Of a stretch of DNA of 64,000 nucleotides, positions 17,532 to 28,134 are shown piece after piece; position 1 is the first letter of the stretch; each line of letters starts with the position of its first letter. The position numbers were made by a program, and so were the translations under genes. The stretch comes from Muricoccus roseus (GTDB lineage Bacteria > Pseudomonadota > Alphaproteobacteria > Acetobacterales > Acetobacteraceae), in the NCBI RefSeq assembly GCF_900141905.1, contig NZ_FQZF01000011.1:62001-126000 (forward strand). Direction: 5' to 3'. The notes below the pieces were generated by a model. It was not told where the DNA came from and did no database searches. It was given only the letters and a program-made list of their open reading frames with translations.

Positions 17532-18905
17532 TCAGCCGCCCGCCAGCCGCTCCCGCAGGAAGGCCAGGAAGCGCGGATCGCTGGCATGGGCCACGTTGAT
17601 CCGCAGCATGGGCGGCCCACCGCCCCGCTCCGGGCTGAACACCGAGCCCGGCGCGAGGAAGATGCTGCGGGCCGCGGCCTCCCGGGCGATGGCCGCTTCC
17701 TCCACCCCCTCCGGCAGCGGCGTCCAGAGATAGAACCCGCCGCCGGGCGGGCGGGGCGGGTGCAGGCCCACGGCCCGCAGGTCACGCAGCGCCGCATCCG
17801 TCGCCCGCTCCACCCGCGCCCGCAAGCGGCGAAGGTGCCGGAGGTAATGCCCGCCCGCAATCAGCCCGGCGACCATGCGTTCCGCGTATTGGGAGGTCGC
17901 GACCACGGTCAGCAGCTTCATATGCCCCAGCGCCATCACCACGCCGGGCGAGGCCGCGACAAAGCCCACGCGCAGCGAGGCGGAAAGGGTCTTGGAGAAG
18001 GTGCCGACATGCAGGACCCGCCGCAGCCCGTCCAGCGCGGCCAGGCGCGGCGCCGTCGCGGGCAGGAGGTCGGCGAAGGGGTCGTCCTCCACGATCTGGA
18101 AGCCATGGCGCTCCGCCAGCTGGAGCAGCCCATGCGCCACGGCGGGCGAAAGCGTGCCGCCCGTTGGGTTATGCGCCAGGGACTGGGTGAAGAAGGCCTT
18201 GGGCCGCGCCACCGCCAGCTTGGCCGCGAGATCCTCCAGGTCCGGCCCGTCCGGCCGGCGCCGCACCCCCAGGATGCGCGCCCGCGCCAGCCGCAGCTTG
18301 CCGAAGAGCGGGTAGTAGCCGGGGTCGTCCACCAGCACGGCGTCGCCCGGCTCGATCATCTGGCGGATGATGAGGTCCAGCGCGTGGTTGGCGCCCTGGG
18401 TCAGCAGCACCTGCTCCGGCGCGCAGGGAACGGCGCGCTCCTGCAGCGAGAGCGCGATCCGCTCCCGCAGCGGCCCGTAGCCCCAGGCGCTGCCATAGTC
18501 ATGCGCCTCGCCGCGCCCGCCCAGGCGGGCGGCCCGGGCGAAATGCGCGCCTAACTCGGATTCCTCCATCCAGGCCGGGGGCGGGCGGCCCTCGCCGGGG
18601 CGCACGGCGTAATGCGCCTCCGTCTGCTCCCGCAGGAGGGAGACGAGGTCCAGGGCCTCCGCCACGTCCGGCGGGGGGCGCTGCACGGCCCGGCGCTCCC
18701 CGGCCACGACGAAATACCCCGAGCCGCGCCGGGCCTCGAGATGGCCGGAGGCGACCAGCCGGTCATAGGCCCCGGCCAGGGTGTTCTTCGAGACGCCATG
18801 CTCCCGCGCCGCATCCCGCACGGAGGCCACGCGCTCCCCCAGGCGCAGCGCGCCGGCCTCGATGGCGGAGGCCAGCCGCTCGACGATGGCGCCGGCCTTG
18901 CCCAC
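17532..18905 (-). CDS. MocR/GntR-type regulator with aminotransferase domain
   Basis: A 457-residue PLP-dependent regulator. Residues 1-70 form a GntR winged helix (VASVRDAAREHGVSKNTLAGAYDRLVASGHLEARRGSGYFV); the rest is a fold-type I aminotransferase domain with NPTGG (246-250) and the PLP-binding lysine K305 (FSKTLSASLRVGF). MocR proteins sense amino acids or amines through PLP. The gene begins with GTG 7 bp after the amino acid permease stop on the same strand, so the regulator and permease are cotranscribed and probably respond to the same amino compound. Confidence 0.92.
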   Translation of the reverse strand: MGKAGAIVERLASAIEAGALRLGERVASVRDAAREHGVSKNTLAGAYDRLVASGHLEARRGSGYFVVAGERRAVQRPPPDVAEALDLVSLLREQTEAHYAVRPGEGRPPPAWMEESELGAHFARAARLGGRGEAHDYGSAWGYGPLRERIALSLQERAVPCAPEQVLLTQGANHALDLIIRQMIEPGDAVLVDDPGYYPLFGKLRLARARILGVRRRPDGPDLEDLAAKLAVARPKAFFTQSLAHNPTGGTLSPAVAHGLLQLAERHGFQIVEDDPFADLLPATAPRLAALDGLRRVLHVGTFSKTLSASLRVGFVAASPGVVMALGHMKLLTVVATSQYAERMVAGLIAGGHYLRHLRRLRARVERATDAALRDLRAVGLHPPRPPGGGFYLWTPLPEGVEEAAIAREAAARSIFLAPGSVFSPERGGGPPMLRINVAHASDPRFLAFLRERLAGG

Positions 18906-18912
18906 CCGGCGC

Positions 18913-20238
18913 TCAGGCCTCCTGCGGCACGCCGCGCGGGCGCATGATGGCGTAGAGGCCGAGGATCACCAGCAGGATCACCCCCGCCAGCGCCGGCGCC
19001 CGCCAGTCCCCCGTCGCCACGCGGTTCCCCAGCAGCGTCAGGCAGACCACCGAGCCGAGCGCCGGCACGAAGGAGGGCACCTCGAAGCCGCCGCGCGCCT
19101 CGCCCGGGCGGCGCTGGAGCACGAGAAGCGCGCCGTTCACCACGGTGAACACCGCCAGCAGCAGCAGCACGGTGGCCGAGGCGAGCTGCCCGATATCGCC
19201 CGCCAGCACCAGCGCCACGAGGATGACGAAGAGCGCGGCGATGGCAACATGCGGCGTGCGGGTGCGCGGATGCACCCGCGCGAGCGCCCGCGGCAGCAGC
19301 CCGTCCCGCGCCATGCCGAAGAGGAGGCGGGAGGCGGTGACATAGTTGAGCAGCGCCGTGTTCGCGACGGCGAAGACCGTGATGGCCACATAGCCCCAGC
19401 CCGGGAACCAGGGCGCCGCCACCGCCGTCACGGCCGAAAGCGGCGAGGGCGCGTGGGACAGCTCCTGCCAGGGCACGACCGACACAGCCGTGACCGCCAC
19501 GGCCATGTAGAGCAGGGTGGCCACCACCATGGCGGTGACGATGCCGAAGGGAACGGTGCGCGCGGCGTCCTTGCATTCCTCGGACACGTTCAGCGTGTCC
19601 TCGAAGCCGATGAAGGCGAAGAAGGTGAGGATGGCGCCCGAGAGCAGGAGGGAGGCCGTGATCCCGTCCGGGGAGGGCGTGGCCATCAGGTCCACGCTGC
19701 CCCAATAGGGAATGCCGACCAGGATGACGAAGGCGAGGCCGAGGAACTCCACCGCCGTGCAGAGCACGTTCAGCGCCATGCTCTCCCGGATGCCGCGGAA
19801 CACCACGCCCCCGATCACGAGAAGGAACCCCAATGCGACGATCAGGGGCGGCACGCCGGCCGGGACGAGGGAGAGCAGGTTCACCGCCACCACGCGGGAC
19901 TGGGTGGCGACGGAGGTGAGGCCCGAGGCCATCACGGCGAGCCCGACCACCCAGGTCAGCAGCCGCATCCCGAAGGCCCGCTGCGTGACATAGGCGGCGC
20001 CGCCCGCGCGGGGATAGCGGGAGCCGAGCGAGGCATAGCTCAGCCCGGTCAGCAGCGCCGCGACCATGGCGACCGCGAAGCCCAGCCAGACCGCATTGCC
20101 CAGCTCGCCCGCCGCCCGGCCGACCAGCCCGTAGATCCCGGCCCCGAGCATGCCGCCCAAGGTGTAGGCGAAGAGCTGGAACGGGCCGATGGTCTGGCGC
20201 AGTCCCGGCTCCTCCCCCGCCATGTCCGTCTCCGACAT
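18913..20238 (-). CDS. APC-family amino acid permease
   Basis: A 441-residue membrane protein with about 12 helices. The first helix has the APC substrate motif (FAYTLGGMLGAGIYGLVG) and GRAAGELGNAVWLGFAVA follows; FFAFIGFEDTLNVSEECKD in helix 6 matches the APA/YjeH-type amino acid:cation symporters. GGAGGG-like ribosome-binding site precedes ATG 20238. It is upstream of and cotranscribed with the MocR regulator, which suggests uptake of an amino acid or amine. Exact substrate unknown. Confidence 0.9.
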   Translation of the reverse strand: MSETDMAGEEPGLRQTIGPFQLFAYTLGGMLGAGIYGLVGRAAGELGNAVWLGFAVAMVAALLTGLSYASLGSRYPRAGGAAYVTQRAFGMRLLTWVVGLAVMASGLTSVATQSRVVAVNLLSLVPAGVPPLIVALGFLLVIGGVVFRGIRESMALNVLCTAVEFLGLAFVILVGIPYWGSVDLMATPSPDGITASLLLSGAILTFFAFIGFEDTLNVSEECKDAARTVPFGIVTAMVVATLLYMAVAVTAVSVVPWQELSHAPSPLSAVTAVAAPWFPGWGYVAITVFAVANTALLNYVTASRLLFGMARDGLLPRALARVHPRTRTPHVAIAALFVILVALVLAGDIGQLASATVLLLLAVFTVVNGALLVLQRRPGEARGGFEVPSFVPALGSVVCLTLLGNRVATGDWRAPALAGVILLVILGLYAIMRPRGVPQEA

Positions 20239-20277
20239 CCTGCCGGCCCTCCCGCTGAGATGAACCAGCGTTTATCC

Positions 20278-20302
20278 GGGGTGCCGGGTTGTCCAGCACC
20301 CC
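20278..20302 (-). terminator. Hairpin after the UbiH-like gene
   Basis: GGGGTGC (20278-20284) pairs with GCACCCC (20296-20302) just past the stop of the minus-strand hydroxylase gene and before the permease start. It lacks a clear U tract in the minus-strand transcript, so it may end transcription weakly or with Rho. Confidence 0.4.
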
Positions 20303-20306
20303 CGCT

Positions 20307-22099
<1,793 letters not shown>

Positions 22100-22125
22100 C
22101 GACAATGGCGAACAAGGAAACGACG

Positions 22126-23475
22126 ATGCGACCCCAACTGCGCGGCTGGGCGATGGCCGCGGCCGCCGCCGCCACGCTCCTGGCCGGCCCGGCCCTGGCG
22201 CAGGACGCCCCGGCGGCGGATGCGGTGGTGAACACGGGCGACACCGCCTGGATGCTCACCTCCACCGCGCTGGTCCTGATGATGACCATCCCGGGCCTCG
22301 CGCTCTTCTACGCCGGCATGGTGCGCAAGAAGAACATCCTGGCCACCCTCATGCAGTCCTTCGCCATCACCGCGATCGCGACGATCGTGTGGATGGTGGT
22401 GGGCTACAGCCTCGCCTTCGGCGAGGGCGGCGCCTATGTCGGCGACCTGTCCAAGCTGCTGCTGCGCGGCGTGGCCGAGAACTGGGACAAGCCCTTCACG
22501 CTGGGCACGGGTGACTCCGCGGTGGCCTTCACGGTCCCCGAGACGGTCTTCCTGATGTTCCAGATGACCTTCGCCATCATCACCCCCGCCCTGGTCACGG
22601 GCGCCTATGCCGAGCGGATGAAGTTCTCGGCCATGGTGCTCTTCACCATCCTCTGGCTCATCGTGGTCTATGCCCCGGTCTGCCACTGGGTGTGGCACCC
22701 GAATGGCTGGATCTTCGGCCTTGGCGCGCTCGACTTCGCGGGCGGCACGGTGGTGCATATCAATGCCGGCGTGGCGGGCCTGGTCTGCGCCCTCGTCCTC
22801 GGCAAGCGCGTGGGCCTCGGCCATGACAACATGGCGCCCTTCAACCTCGGCCTCGCCGTGATTGGCGCCTCCATGCTGTGGGTGGGCTGGTTCGGCTTCA
22901 ACGCCGGTTCCGCAGGCGCCGCCGGCGGCCGCGCGGGCATGGCCATGCTGGTGACGCAGGTGGCCGCCGCCGCCGCGGCGCTGGCCTGGGTCTTCGCGGA
23001 ATGGGCCGTCAAGGGCAAGCCGTCCGTCCTCGGCGCCATCTCCGGCGCGGTCGCGGGCCTTGTCGCGATCACCCCGGCGGCGGGCTTCGTCCTGCCGGTG
23101 CCGGCGCTGATCATCGGCGTCGTCGCGGGCCTGGCCGGGTTCTGGGGCGCCACTGCGCTCAAGCACTGGTGCGGCTATGACGACAGCCTGGACGCCTTCG
23201 GCGTGCACGGCGTCTGCGGCATCGTCGGCGCGCTGCTGACGGGCATCTTCGCCTATGGCCCGCTCTCGGCCACCACGGCGCTGCCGGAAGGCGTGTCCGG
23301 CAGCACCGGCCAGCTGCTCATCCAGGTGTATGCCGTGGTCGCGGTCTTCGTCTTCACCGCCATCGCCACCTGGATCCTGCTGAAAATCGTGGACGTGATC
23401 GTCGGCCTACGCGTGACCGAGGAAGAGGAGCGCGAGGGCCTCGACGTCTCCCTGCACGGCGAGCGCATCGGCTGA
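22126..23475 (+). CDS. amtB: Ammonium transporter AmtB
   Basis: A 449-residue ammonium channel with a cleavable signal peptide (ATLLAGPALA) and 11 helices. The twin histidines of the pore appear in VVHINAG and FGVHGVCG, and the AmtB signature DFAGGTVVHINAGVAGL is intact. ATG 22126 is chosen because AAGGAA lies 8 bases upstream; an ATG at 22105 has no such site. Cotranscribed with glnK from the sigma-54 promoter, giving ammonium scavenging under nitrogen limitation. A strong terminator follows. Confidence 0.96.
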   Translation: MRPQLRGWAMAAAAAATLLAGPALAQDAPAADAVVNTGDTAWMLTSTALVLMMTIPGLALFYAGMVRKKNILATLMQSFAITAIATIVWMVVGYSLAFGEGGAYVGDLSKLLLRGVAENWDKPFTLGTGDSAVAFTVPETVFLMFQMTFAIITPALVTGAYAERMKFSAMVLFTILWLIVVYAPVCHWVWHPNGWIFGLGALDFAGGTVVHINAGVAGLVCALVLGKRVGLGHDNMAPFNLGLAVIGASMLWVGWFGFNAGSAGAAGGRAGMAMLVTQVAAAAAALAWVFAEWAVKGKPSVLGAISGAVAGLVAITPAAGFVLPVPALIIGVVAGLAGFWGATALKHWCGYDDSLDAFGVHGVCGIVGALLTGIFAYGPLSATTALPEGVSGSTGQLLIQVYAVVAVFVFTAIATWILLKIVDVIVGLRVTEEEEREGLDVSLHGERIG

Positions 23476-23502
23476 TCCTCACCGGCCCATCGGCCTGAAC
23501 CG

Positions 23503-23537
23503 AAAGGCCCCGGCGGATCGCTCCGCCGGGGCCTTTT
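23503..23537 (+). terminator. Rho-independent terminator of glnK-amtB
   Basis: A 15-bp GC-rich stem (AAGGCCCCGGCGGA on the left arm) with TCGC loop and its complement TCCGCCGGGGCCTT, followed by TTCC, 27 bases after the amtB stop. A textbook intrinsic terminator apart from the short U tract. Confidence 0.85.
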
Positions 23538-23558
23538 CCTTTCCGGGGTCCGCCCTGC

Positions 23559-23791
23559 GAGGGCTCCGCCCTCGACCCGCCAAGGGCCTGAGGCCCTTGG
23601 AACCCCTTCTGACTGCCGTGGATACGATGATCGAAGGGGTTTCGGGTTAGGGGTGCTGATCCTGCCTTTGCAGTCGCCTGAGGTCATCGACCTCAGGCGC
23701 ACCGTCAGCCGAGCGATTCCAAACTTCCAGAAAAAGATGATGGTGAGGGGTCCGGGGAGAGGAAGAATTCCTTCTTCCTCTCCCCGGGACA
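23559..23791 (+). repeat. Intergenic hairpin repeat, copy B (long form)
   Basis: Second copy of the dispersed element, filling the gap between amtB and the convergent binding-protein gene. Hairpins at 23559-23573 (GAGGGCTCCGCCCTC), 23580-23600 (CCAAGGGCC..GGCCCTTGG), 23676-23698 (GCCTGAGGTC..GACCTCAGGC) and a fourth, 23752-23787, CCGGGGAGAGGAAGA paired with its complement around an AATTC core. The last 57 bases (23735-23791) are identical to 63216-63272 in copy D. Confidence 0.85.
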
Positions 23792-23816
23792 AACCGTCAG
23801 CTCAGGACCCTAACCC

Positions 23817-24827
23817 TCAGCGGAACGGAATGGCGTACATCAGCCCGCCCGCGTTCCACAGCCCGTTCAGCCCGCGCTGCAGCTTCAGCGTGCTGCCCCC
23901 GCCCAGATGGCGCTCGAACACCTCGCCGTAGTTCCCCACGGCCTTGATGGCGTTCAGCATCCAGCGGTTGTCGAGCCCGAGCCGCGAGCCGAACTCACCG
24001 CTCGTGCCCAGCAGGCGCTGCGCCACGGGGTTCTGCCCGGCCGCCATCTGGTCGGCATTGGCCTGGGTGATCCCGGCCTCCTCCGCTTCCACCAGCCCGT
24101 AATGGACCCAGGCCACGATGTTGCTCCACTGGTCGTCCCCGCTGCGGGTGAACGGGCCGAGCGGCTCCTTCGAGATGGTCTCGGCCAGCACCATGTAATC
24201 CGCCGCGTTCGGTGCCGCCGTGGCCAGCGCCCCCGCGAGAGCCGAGGCATCCTGCGTCATCGCGTCGCACCGGCCGGAGAAGAAGGCCTGGTACATCGTG
24301 TCCACCCGCTCGAACACCACGGGCTGGAAGCGGATGTTGCGGGCACGCGCCACGTCGCCCAGCGTGACCTCATGCGTCGTGCCCTGGGCCACGCAGACGC
24401 TGGCGCCGTCCAGCCCCTTCACGTCGCGCACATTCGCGTCCCGCCGCACGGCGAAGCCCTGGCCGTCATAGAAGTTCACCGGCCCCGCATGCAGGCCGAT
24501 GGAGGCGTCGCGCAGGAAGGTCTGGGTGGAATTGCGCAGCAGCACGTCCACCTCGCCGGATTGCAGCGCGGTGAACCGGTTCTGCGCGGTCAGCCCAACG
24601 AAGCGCACCTTCGTCGCATCGCCCAGCACGGCGGCGGCGATGGCACGGCAGTAATCCGCATCCAGCCCGCGCACCTCGCCGCGGCTGTCCGGCACGGAGA
24701 AGCCCGCGAAGCCGGTGGAGACGCCGCAGGCGAGCGTGCCCCGCTGCTTCACCGTATCCAGGGTTGCGGCCTGGGCCGCGCCGCAAAGCCCAATGGCGGC
24801 GCAGGCCGCCAGCAAGAGACGCTTCAT
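23817..24827 (-). CDS. General amino acid ABC transporter substrate-binding protein (AapJ-like)
   Basis: A 336-residue periplasmic protein with signal peptide (ending AAQA). TLDTVKQRGTLACGVSTGFAGFSVPD at the mature N-terminus, GLDADYCRAIAAAVLGD and the C-terminal GGLMYAIPFR are hallmarks of AapJ/BztA-type binding proteins for acidic and other L-amino acids. No permease or ATPase genes are nearby, so it either works with a transporter elsewhere or has been recruited as a sensor. It is the last gene of the rpiR-aminotransferase operon, 22 bp behind the MAPEG gene. Confidence 0.9.
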   Translation of the reverse strand: MKRLLLAACAAIGLCGAAQAATLDTVKQRGTLACGVSTGFAGFSVPDSRGEVRGLDADYCRAIAAAVLGDATKVRFVGLTAQNRFTALQSGEVDVLLRNSTQTFLRDASIGLHAGPVNFYDGQGFAVRRDANVRDVKGLDGASVCVAQGTTHEVTLGDVARARNIRFQPVVFERVDTMYQAFFSGRCDAMTQDASALAGALATAAPNAADYMVLAETISKEPLGPFTRSGDDQWSNIVAWVHYGLVEAEEAGITQANADQMAAGQNPVAQRLLGTSGEFGSRLGLDNRWMLNAIKAVGNYGEVFERHLGGGSTLKLQRGLNGLWNAGGLMYAIPFR

Positions 24828-24849
24828 GGGAACATCCTTCCTTGAGGGA

Positions 24850-25239
24850 TCAGAGAACGGCGAAGATGATCGCCGCGAGCGACAGCACGGTGATGGCGAG
24901 GAAGGTCAGCATCATCCCCGCCACGCGCAGCCGGTGGTCATGCGCCTCGCGACCGATGCTGACCGCATGCGCCAGACGGCCAAGAAGCAGGCTGATGCCG
25001 GCGAGGTGCAGCGGCCACTGCGTGACGCCCATCACCTCCACAGACAGCATGAGCACCAGCGTCAGCGGCACGTATTCGGCGAAATTGCCGTGCACCCGCA
25101 CCGCTCGCAGCAGCGCCGGGTCCTCGCCCGTGCCGAGCATCACCCGCGCCCGCCCGCGCGCCAGGATCGCGCGGATCGAGAGCACGAGGAAGAACAGGCC
25201 GCACAGGCCGGCATAGAGGGGCGTGACGGCGTGCATCAT
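24850..25239 (-). CDS. MAPEG-family membrane protein
   Basis: A 129-residue protein with four hydrophobic helices; VRVHGNFAEYVPLTLVLMLSVE is the conserved MAPEG segment (family of membrane glutathione transferases and eicosanoid enzymes). Bacterial members are mostly of unknown function; glutathione-dependent detoxification is a guess. Its ATG overlaps the stop of the upstream aminotransferase gene, so it is coupled to it. Confidence 0.85.
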   Translation of the reverse strand: MMHAVTPLYAGLCGLFFLVLSIRAILARGRARVMLGTGEDPALLRAVRVHGNFAEYVPLTLVLMLSVEVMGVTQWPLHLAGISLLLGRLAHAVSIGREAHDHRLRVAGMMLTFLAITVLSLAAIIFAVL

Positions 25240-26564
25240 GCGGCCAGGGCCGCGTCCACGGCCTCCCCCAGGCGCGCCACGATCAGGTCGATCTCGGCCT
25301 CAGTCGCGGTATAGGGCGGGGCGAGCAGGATGTGGTCGCCCGCCACCCCATCCGCCGTGCCGCCGCCGGGATAAACGGCCAGCCCGCGCGCCAGGGCCTC
25401 CTCCTTGATGCGCAGGTTCAGCTTGCGCGCGGGGTCGAAGGGCCGGCGCGTCGCGCGGTCCTCCACCAGCTCGATCGCCTGGAACAGCCCGCGCCCGCGG
25501 ATATCGCCGACATGGCGGTGGTTGCCGAAGCGCTCCGTCAGCCCCGCCTCCAGCCGTGCGCCCAGGGTCCGCACCCGCTCCAGCAACCCGTCCTTCGCAA
25601 TGGCCTCCTGCACCGCCAGGGCCGCCGCGCAGGCGACGGGGTGCGAGAGATAGGTATGCCCGTGCGCGAAGGCGCCCGAGCCCGCCATGATCGGCGCCAG
25701 CACGCGTTCGTTCATCAGGATGGCGCCGATCGGCTGGTAGCCGCCGCCCAGCCCTTTGGCGATGGCCTGGATATCCGGCGCCACGCCCTCCTGCTCCCAG
25801 GCATGCAGGGTGCCGGTGCGGCCCATGCCGCTCATCACCTCATCCAGGATCAGCAGCGCGCCGTGCCGGTCGCAGATGGCGCGCACCGCGCGGAAATATC
25901 CGGCGGGCGGCGGCACGCAGCCGGCGGTCGCGCCCACCACCGTCTCGGCCACGAAGGCGGCCACGTTCTGCGGGCCCAGGCGCTGGAACTCCGCCTCCAG
26001 CTCCTCGGCCAGCCGCGCGACGTAACCCGCCTCGTCCTCCCCATCGCGCATGCCGCGATAGGGGAAGGCGGGCGAGACATGACTGAAGCTGTCCGCCAGC
26101 AGCGGCGCATAGGGGGCCCGCCGCGCCGCGTTGCCGCCAGCCGCGAGCGCGCCCAGCGTGTTGCCGTGATAGCTCTGCCGCCTGGCGATGAAGCGCGTAC
26201 GCTGCGGCTGCCCGGCTTCCAGGAAATGCTGCCGCGCGAGCTTCAGCGCCGCCTCCATCGCCTCCGACCCGCCAGAGACGAAATAGGCGTGGCTCAGCCC
26301 GCCCGGCTCATGCCCCACCAGCATCTCGGCCAGGCGCTCGGCGGGCTCGTTCGTGAAGAAGCCGGTATGGGCATATTCCAGCGCCCCGACCTGGGCCTGC
26401 ACGGCGGCGACAACGGCCGGGTGGCCGTGCCCCAGGCAGGACACCGCCGCCCCGCCGGACGCATCCAGGATCTCCCGCCCATCCGCCAGATGCAGCCAGG
26501 GGCCCTTCCCCCCTCTCGCCACGGGTGGCGCGGTGCGGCCGCGATGCAGGATGCGGGAGGTCAT
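25236..26564 (-). CDS. Class III PLP-dependent aminotransferase
   Basis: A 442-residue omega-aminotransferase family enzyme. PLP lysine K270 (AIAKGLGGGYQPIG), the pyridine-binding Asp241 (LILDEVMSGMGRTG) and SGGSEAMEAALKLAR at 97-111 are in place. The GMGRTG and GHTYLSHPVACAAAL segments fit the branch annotated as aspartate aminotransferase family/beta-alanine or taurine-type transaminases. Overlaps the RpiR regulator by 4 bp upstream and the MAPEG gene downstream, so all are one operon. Likely role: transamination of an omega-amino acid whose uptake involves the AapJ-like protein. Confidence 0.9.
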   Translation of the reverse strand: MTSRILHRGRTAPPVARGGKGPWLHLADGREILDASGGAAVSCLGHGHPAVVAAVQAQVGALEYAHTGFFTNEPAERLAEMLVGHEPGGLSHAYFVSGGSEAMEAALKLARQHFLEAGQPQRTRFIARRQSYHGNTLGALAAGGNAARRAPYAPLLADSFSHVSPAFPYRGMRDGEDEAGYVARLAEELEAEFQRLGPQNVAAFVAETVVGATAGCVPPPAGYFRAVRAICDRHGALLILDEVMSGMGRTGTLHAWEQEGVAPDIQAIAKGLGGGYQPIGAILMNERVLAPIMAGSGAFAHGHTYLSHPVACAAALAVQEAIAKDGLLERVRTLGARLEAGLTERFGNHRHVGDIRGRGLFQAIELVEDRATRRPFDPARKLNLRIKEEALARGLAVYPGGGTADGVAGDHILLAPPYTATEAEIDLIVARLGEAVDAALAA

Positions 26565-27397
26565 CGGGATTCCCCTTCGGAAGCGTAGCGGGCGAGTTCA
26601 GCGAGGCGCGCCTCGGTCTGACGCAGCCTTTCCAGGGATGCGGCGCCGCCCGCGGCGAAGACCGCGGCGGCCAGGGCCTGGGCGAGGGAGACAGCACCGG
26701 TCAGCGAGTGGAAGAAGCCGGGGCCGCCGGCCTCGAAGCGCAGCAGATGCGCGGCGCCCCGGGCCACGGGGGCGGCCGGCGAATCCGCCAGGACAACCAG
26801 CCCGGCCCCTGCGGCACGCGCCGCGGCGGCGGTCCGCACCGCCTCGGCGGAATAGGGGGCGAAGCTGGCCAGCACCACGGCGTCGCGCGCGGCGAAGGCA
26901 TCCAGGTCCAGCTCCTCCGGTCCTTCCGCGCCGACCAGGCGCGTCTCCGGCCGGAACAGGCGAAGCTGGTAATGCAGCAGCCCCGCCACCACGCGGCAGG
27001 AACGGAAGCCGGCGCACCAGATGCGCGGCGCCCGATGCAGCGCCGCGGCCGCGGCGGCCACCGGCCCGGCATCCAGCGCCCCTATCGCCGCCGCGTCGGC
27101 GGCCAGCATCGCCGCCGGCAGGTCGTCCCGCGCGCGGGCCCGGCCGGAAAAGGGCGCGGGCGGCCGCCGCGCCTCCACCAGCGCGGCGCGCAACGGCTCC
27201 CACCCGGCATAGCCCAGCGCCTGGGCCAGCCGCGTGAAGCTGGCCGGCGTCGCGCCCGCATCGGCCGCCAGCTCCCGCATCGAACGGGTTGTGGCGTCGA
27301 AGGCATGGTCCGCCAGGTAGCGTGCCGCCTCCCGCAGCCGGGGCGGCAGCTCCGGCAGGGCCAGGCGCAGGCGGTCCAGCGGCGCATCGGGAGACAT
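26561..27397 (-). CDS. RpiR/MurR-family transcriptional regulator
   Basis: A 278-residue regulator with an N-terminal helix-turn-helix (TRSMRELAADAGATPASFTRLAQALGY, about 37-63) and a C-terminal SIS domain (about 115-240) that normally binds a phosphosugar. In alphaproteobacteria, RpiR proteins next to aminotransferase and amino-acid transport genes are common and may sense non-sugar ligands. First gene of the operon, overlapping the aminotransferase by ATGA. Divergent from a racemase-like gene. Confidence 0.88.
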   Translation of the reverse strand: MSPDAPLDRLRLALPELPPRLREAARYLADHAFDATTRSMRELAADAGATPASFTRLAQALGYAGWEPLRAALVEARRPPAPFSGRARARDDLPAAMLAADAAAIGALDAGPVAAAAAALHRAPRIWCAGFRSCRVVAGLLHYQLRLFRPETRLVGAEGPEELDLDAFAARDAVVLASFAPYSAEAVRTAAAARAAGAGLVVLADSPAAPVARGAAHLLRFEAGGPGFFHSLTGAVSLAQALAAAVFAAGGAASLERLRQTEARLAELARYASEGESR

Positions 27398-27414
27398 GAA
27401 ACGTATAGTGCACC

Positions 27415-27433
27415 GTTGCGGATGTTTCGCAAC
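27415..27433. promoter_or_regulatory. Inverted repeat in the rpiR/racemase divergent region
   Basis: GTTGCG (27415-27420) and CGCAAC (27428-27433) form a perfect 6-bp inverted repeat around seven bases, with GTTTC also at 27424-27428 and 27438-27442. Candidate operator for the RpiR regulator, based on position only. Confidence 0.3.
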
Positions 27434-27470
27434 ACTTGTTTCGGCGGCGGCGGCGCGTCACACTCGCCCC

Positions 27471-28109
27471 ATGCGGATCGCCCTCATCCATGCCCTGCGC
27501 CATTCCCCCCCGCCCATCGAGGCCGCCTTCGCCCGGATCTGGCCCGAAGCGGTGCTGATGAACCTCCTAGATGACAGCCTTTCCGCCGACCTCGCGCGCG
27601 ACGGCGCCCTGACGCCCGCGATGACGGAGCGCTTCCTCGCCTTGTCGCGCTACGCCGTGGCCGCGGGGGCGCAGGCTATCCTCTTCACCTGCTCCGCCTT
27701 CGGCCCCTGCATCGACGCCGTGGCGGCGGAGCTCGCCCCCCTCCCCGTCCTCAAGCCCAACGAGGCCATGGTGGCCGATGCCGCCGCCCTGGGAGGGCGG
27801 ATCGGCCTCCTCGCCAGCTTCGCCCCCACGCTGGACAGCATGCCGCCGGAATTCCCGGGCAATGTCACTCTCGTCCCTCGCCTGGCGGAGGGCGCGCTGG
27901 ACGCGCTGAACCGCGGCGACGCCGACGCGCATGACCGCCTGGCCGCCGAAGCCGCGCGCGACCTCGGGGATTGCGACGCCATCGCCCTCGCGCAGTTCAG
28001 CCTCGCCCGTGCGGCCCCAATGGTGGCGGCGGCGACCGGGAAGCCCGTGCTCACCACACCGGACAGCGCGGTGCGCGCCTTGCGGGCACGGCTCGAAGGG
28101 CGCGTCTGA
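27471..28109 (+). CDS. Asp/Glu racemase-like protein
   Basis: A 212-residue protein resembling the aspartate/glutamate/hydantoin racemase and arylmalonate decarboxylase superfamily. The first catalytic cysteine is Cys74 (ILFTCSAFGP). At the place of the second, the sequence reads ALAQFSLA, so phenylalanine stands where a cysteine is normal; two-base racemisation is therefore unlikely and a decarboxylase, isomerase or lyase activity is possible. ATG 27471 is used (MRIALIHALRHSPPPIE). Divergent from the rpiR operon. Confidence 0.8.
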   Translation: MRIALIHALRHSPPPIEAAFARIWPEAVLMNLLDDSLSADLARDGALTPAMTERFLALSRYAVAAGAQAILFTCSAFGPCIDAVAAELAPLPVLKPNEAMVADAAALGGRIGLLASFAPTLDSMPPEFPGNVTLVPRLAEGALDALNRGDADAHDRLAAEAARDLGDCDAIALAQFSLARAAPMVAAATGKPVLTTPDSAVRALRARLEGRV

Positions 28110-28134
28110 CCGGGGCACCCCACTCGGACGGCAA

